Source: DATLAN01 sp035527455 (GTDB lineage: Bacteria; Planctomycetota; Planctomycetia; Pirellulales; Thermoguttaceae). From it: a DNA stretch of 22,752 bases. Positions 20,329 to 22,752 of this stretch are shown piece after piece. The notes beneath the pieces were generated by a model, which searched no databases, was not told where the DNA came from, and saw only the letters and a program-made list of their open reading frames with translations. The position numbers and the translations under genes were made by a program. How positions within the stretch are numbered: the stretch's first letter is position 1; each line of letters opens with the position of its first letter. The stretch spans positions 1-22,752 of the forward strand of contig DATLAN010000366.1 in the NCBI GenBank assembly GCA_035527455.1. Reading direction: 5' to 3'.

Positions 20329-22752
20329 TCACTTCTTCGACTCGGGCGCCGTCAACTGTTGGGCGAGTTCTTCTTCGGTGGCCGACGGGTGGAAGCGGAA
20401 CTGGCCGCCGCGGCGGCCGCCGTCGCCTAGGACGATCTGGCCTTGCTCGATACGCGGAATACTGTTGAGGAACGTGTGGTCGACGATCTGAGCACCCTTG
20501 CCGCCGACGGGCACCGCGTTGGGTGGCAGGTAGATGCGCTTGCGCCAGGCGGCCTTGCCCGAGACGGGATCCAACGCCGTGATCCATACGCCGCCGCCGA
20601 TGCCGACGTGGGTCCCGGCCGAGGCGATGACTTGGGCGTCCATCACCGCCACGCCATAGACGGGCCAGGCGCTTTCCAACTGGCCGTTGTCGGCGATCAG
20701 CCGGTGCGTGGGGGCGACCAGGTGTTTCCAGCGCTGAGCGCCGTCTTTCAGCCCCACCGCGTAGACCCAGCCGGCGTGATCGCCGAACACGGCCACGTCG
20801 CCGACGACGACCGGCGGCGAAGAGATCCGCCCGTCGGCGACGAACGCCCACACCACCTCGCCTTCCGCACGGGCTTCGAGGCGATGCTGATGCGAGACGG
20901 CCGTCAGTGCGATGCGTCCGGCGTCGACGGCCGGCGTTTCCAGCGAGCCGGCGCGCCACTGTTTCGTCCAGTCGGCGGCAACCTGGCCGGGAGGATTCTC
21001 GGCGGGATTCTCGGCCGGATTCTCGGCCGGATTCTCGGCGGTGGCGGCCGGAAGTTTCACCGCCGGGGCGGGGCCGAGCCGACGTGTTTCGTCCGGCAGC
21101 GGAGCCGGCACGGGCCGGCCCGTCATGGCCGTGAACCCGCGCACCTGGGTGATGCACCCGCAGGCGTTGGGCGTGAAATAGCTCATCCCGTTGGCGGGAA
21201 AGATCCCGATGGCGCAGCCCGAACGTGCGACGGTCAATTGCTCGCCGGCCGCGTCGCGATCGAAGTAGCCGGCCTGTCCGAACAGCAGGTACCTGCTCGT
21301 GCCGGTCAGCCGCGTGCAGCGCTGGTTCCAGTAATAGTTGACCGCCAGGTCGATTTGGCCCGTGGCCGGTTCGTACTGCCAGATGTTCATGAACGCCCCG
21401 GCGAAGAACGCCTTGCCGTCGCGGACCAGCAGGTTGTAGCCGGCCCGGTTGTAGTTGCGGACGAACGGCTCGTCGTTGGCGTGCAGCGTGCGTCCGGTTC
21501 GGGCGTCCAGCGTGGCCAGGAAAGCGGCCTCGCCCCCCGAGATGGCCGACGAGCAGAACAGCACGACGAACTGCCCGCACGGAACCACCTGGCCGATGCC
21601 GCGGTTGACCGTTTGTCCCTTCTCGCCCTTGACCGGCCGGCTGACGATCCGCGGGTCGGTGTTTTCCCAGACGGTCTGGCCGGTTTGCAGGTCGAGGGCG
21701 AGGACGCTCGTGACGTGCGTGTTCAGCGGCCACCGCCCGCCGAAGATGCGGTGATACTCGACGTCCTTCTCGGCAAGCAACGCGTAGACGCGGCCGGTGC
21801 GGGGATCGACGGTCGGCCCGAGCACCAGCGCCCGCTCGCGCTGGAAGGTCCATCGCAGCTTGCCCGTGCGCGACTCGAAGCAGAACAGCTTTCCTGCGGC
21901 GGCGACGACCAGGTGATCCCCCGCGTGGCGGACGCAATGGGTTTCGTCGCGGAGTTCCCGATCGTCGCCGGCCGTGCCGGGAAACGTGTGGCGGACTTCG
22001 CCGGTGGCGATGTCCAGCGCGCAGAGGTCTTCGCCGGGCTTAAGGTACGTGAAGACCAGCCCGTCGGCGGCGACCAGCGACCAGCGACGGGTGCCCGCGT
22101 CCCGGCTGCGGCGGACGGTCCACAGCGGCGTGCCGTTGAAGGCGTCGCGGCACTGGAGCGACCAGGTATCGACTCGCTGGTTGCCGTCGCGGGGCGCCGT
22201 GTAGGCGTCGTTGAGGTCGAGCACGGCGAAGCGTCGCCAGATGCGCAGCCCCGCGCCGGGATCGTAGCCGGCCGGATTGCCCTCGAACGGGTTCGGCTGG
22301 GCCTGGGTGATCCACTGCAACTGGCGGACGGGCTCGACCATCGTGTCGGCGGAACAGGGGCTGCCCTCGGGGCCGTAATCGAAGTGGCTCCAGTCGTCCA
22401 TTTCGCCGGGGCGGGGCTTCTCGACGCACTTCCACCGCCCGCCGACCCGCTCGTACGCGACGCCGTAGGGGGCCAGCACGCGAAGGACCTCCTCGGGCGC
22501 GGGAGCGGCGGTGCCCAACGCATCGCGGTCGAGCACCAGCAGGTTGACCAGGTCGGCGGCGTACGGCAGCCGCGTGCGGTCATGCCATGTGGCCACCGAC
22601 GCCAGGCCGTACAATCCCCGCTCGACGATCGCCGCACGGGCCCGGTCGCGAGCCGAGTCGCTCAGCGCGAGCCCGTGCACCAGCATGCGTCCGCCGTTAG
22701 TCAGTTCGGCTTCCAGCCGGCCGTCGCTGGTGCCCACGTGCACGGCCAAACC
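20329..22752 (-). CDS. PQQ-like beta-propeller protein with methyltransferase-like N-terminus, 5' end cut by window
   Basis: 807 residues are visible and the frame is open to the last base, so the start, and any signal peptide, lies outside. Residues 1-100 resemble a class I SAM-dependent methyltransferase core: VHVGTSDGRL (4-13) stands where motif I (GxGxG) is expected, and LVNLLVLD with EEVLRVLAPYGVAY (69-100) resembles the motif IV-V region. The conserved second Gly of motif I is replaced, so SAM binding is doubtful. From about residue 105 (PRPGEMDDWSHFDYGPEG) onward are PQQ_2/BamB-like propeller repeats, such as LDIATGEVRHTF, SRTGKLRWTF, LDLQTGQTVWEN, GLKDGAQRWKH and DPVSGKAAWRK. A four-copy AENP repeat (about 571-587) sits in a linker between propeller parts. 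Propellers of this kind often bind partners or cofactors; the substrate is unknown. Confidence 0.85.
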   Translation of the reverse strand, partial: GLAVHVGTSDGRLEAELTNGGRMLVHGLALSDSARDRARAAIVERGLYGLASVATWHDRTRLPYAADLVNLLVLDRDALGTAAPAPEEVLRVLAPYGVAYERVGGRWKCVEKPRPGEMDDWSHFDYGPEGSPCSADTMVEPVRQLQWITQAQPNPFEGNPAGYDPGAGLRIWRRFAVLDLNDAYTAPRDGNQRVDTWSLQCRDAFNGTPLWTVRRSRDAGTRRWSLVAADGLVFTYLKPGEDLCALDIATGEVRHTFPGTAGDDRELRDETHCVRHAGDHLVVAAAGKLFCFESRTGKLRWTFQRERALVLGPTVDPRTGRVYALLAEKDVEYHRIFGGRWPLNTHVTSVLALDLQTGQTVWENTDPRIVSRPVKGEKGQTVNRGIGQVVPCGQFVVLFCSSAISGGEAAFLATLDARTGRTLHANDEPFVRNYNRAGYNLLVRDGKAFFAGAFMNIWQYEPATGQIDLAVNYYWNQRCTRLTGTSRYLLFGQAGYFDRDAAGEQLTVARSGCAIGIFPANGMSYFTPNACGCITQVRGFTAMTGRPVPAPLPDETRRLGPAPAVKLPAATAENPAENPAENPAENPPGQVAADWTKQWRAGSLETPAVDAGRIALTAVSHQHRLEARAEGEVVWAFVADGRISSPPVVVGDVAVFGDHAGWVYAVGLKDGAQRWKHLVAPTHRLIADNGQLESAWPVYGVAVMDAQVIASAGTHVGIGGGVWITALDPVSGKAAWRKRIYLPPNAVPVGGKGAQIVDHTFLNSIPRIEQGQIVLGDGGRRGGQFRFHPSATEEELAQQLTAPESKK
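20993..21040. repeat. 12-bp tandem repeat, four copies, inside the propeller gene
   Basis: The unit GGATTCTCGGC(C/G)G occurs four times with only C/G variation at one position. On the coding strand it encodes (AENP)4. Being in-frame, copy-number change would lengthen the linker without breaking the gene. Confidence 0.85.

Overview
The window looks like a chromosomal segment from a planctomycete, most likely of the order Pirellulales. This is judged from gene content and not from any database search. The pointers are a sigma-70-type factor with a long N-terminal extension of helix-turn-helix modules, a DUF3467 protein, GYF_2-domain proteins, a very large secretin, a BON-domain secreted protein, a PQQ-type beta-propeller protein with a methyltransferase-like N-terminus, and intergenic DNA full of palindromic repeats. 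Overall G+C is high. No rRNA, tRNA, CRISPR array, transposase or phage gene was recognised.

Layout. 1-3942: a sigma factor gene (minus) and a secreted-protein gene (plus) diverge from a 660-bp intergenic region; a large palindromic element follows the second gene. 3951-6618: minus-strand genes for a KDG-kinase-like PfkB sugar kinase, a DUF3467 protein, an unrecognised 179-residue protein and a small AT-hook/HTH/zinc-ribbon protein. 6619-7188: no gene, but a 207-bp nested inverted-repeat element. 7189-8419: a short GYF_2 protein and a longer GYF_2 protein with four membrane segments, with another palindrome between them. 8766-13749: a two-gene plus-strand unit, a 1290-residue secretin with seven or eight N-terminal ring modules and a lipoprotein. 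13451-15719: a minus-strand run thiL-tsaE-BON protein; the BON gene overlaps the convergent lipoprotein gene by 299 bp. 15776-16293: a ParE-type toxin-antitoxin pair with its own promoter. 16604-17977: an HtrA/DegP-type protease on the minus strand. 17978-19141: no convincing gene. 19142-19708: a lower-G+C zinc-ribbon protein. 20329-22752: a beta-propeller gene cut by the window edge.

How it works together. The clearest functional unit is the envelope cluster: secretin plus lipoprotein, with a convergent exported BON protein. thiL (thiamine diphosphate synthesis) and tsaE (tRNA t6A modification) are translationally coupled by a TGATG junction. The main non-genic theme is repeats. At least five unrelated palindromic families occur. 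All three ordinary convergent gene junctions contain them, which suggests roles as bidirectional terminators or safe insertion sites. The fourth convergent junction is an overlap and has none.

All assignments come from reading the sequence; family names are recognised from motifs, and promoters are predictions.
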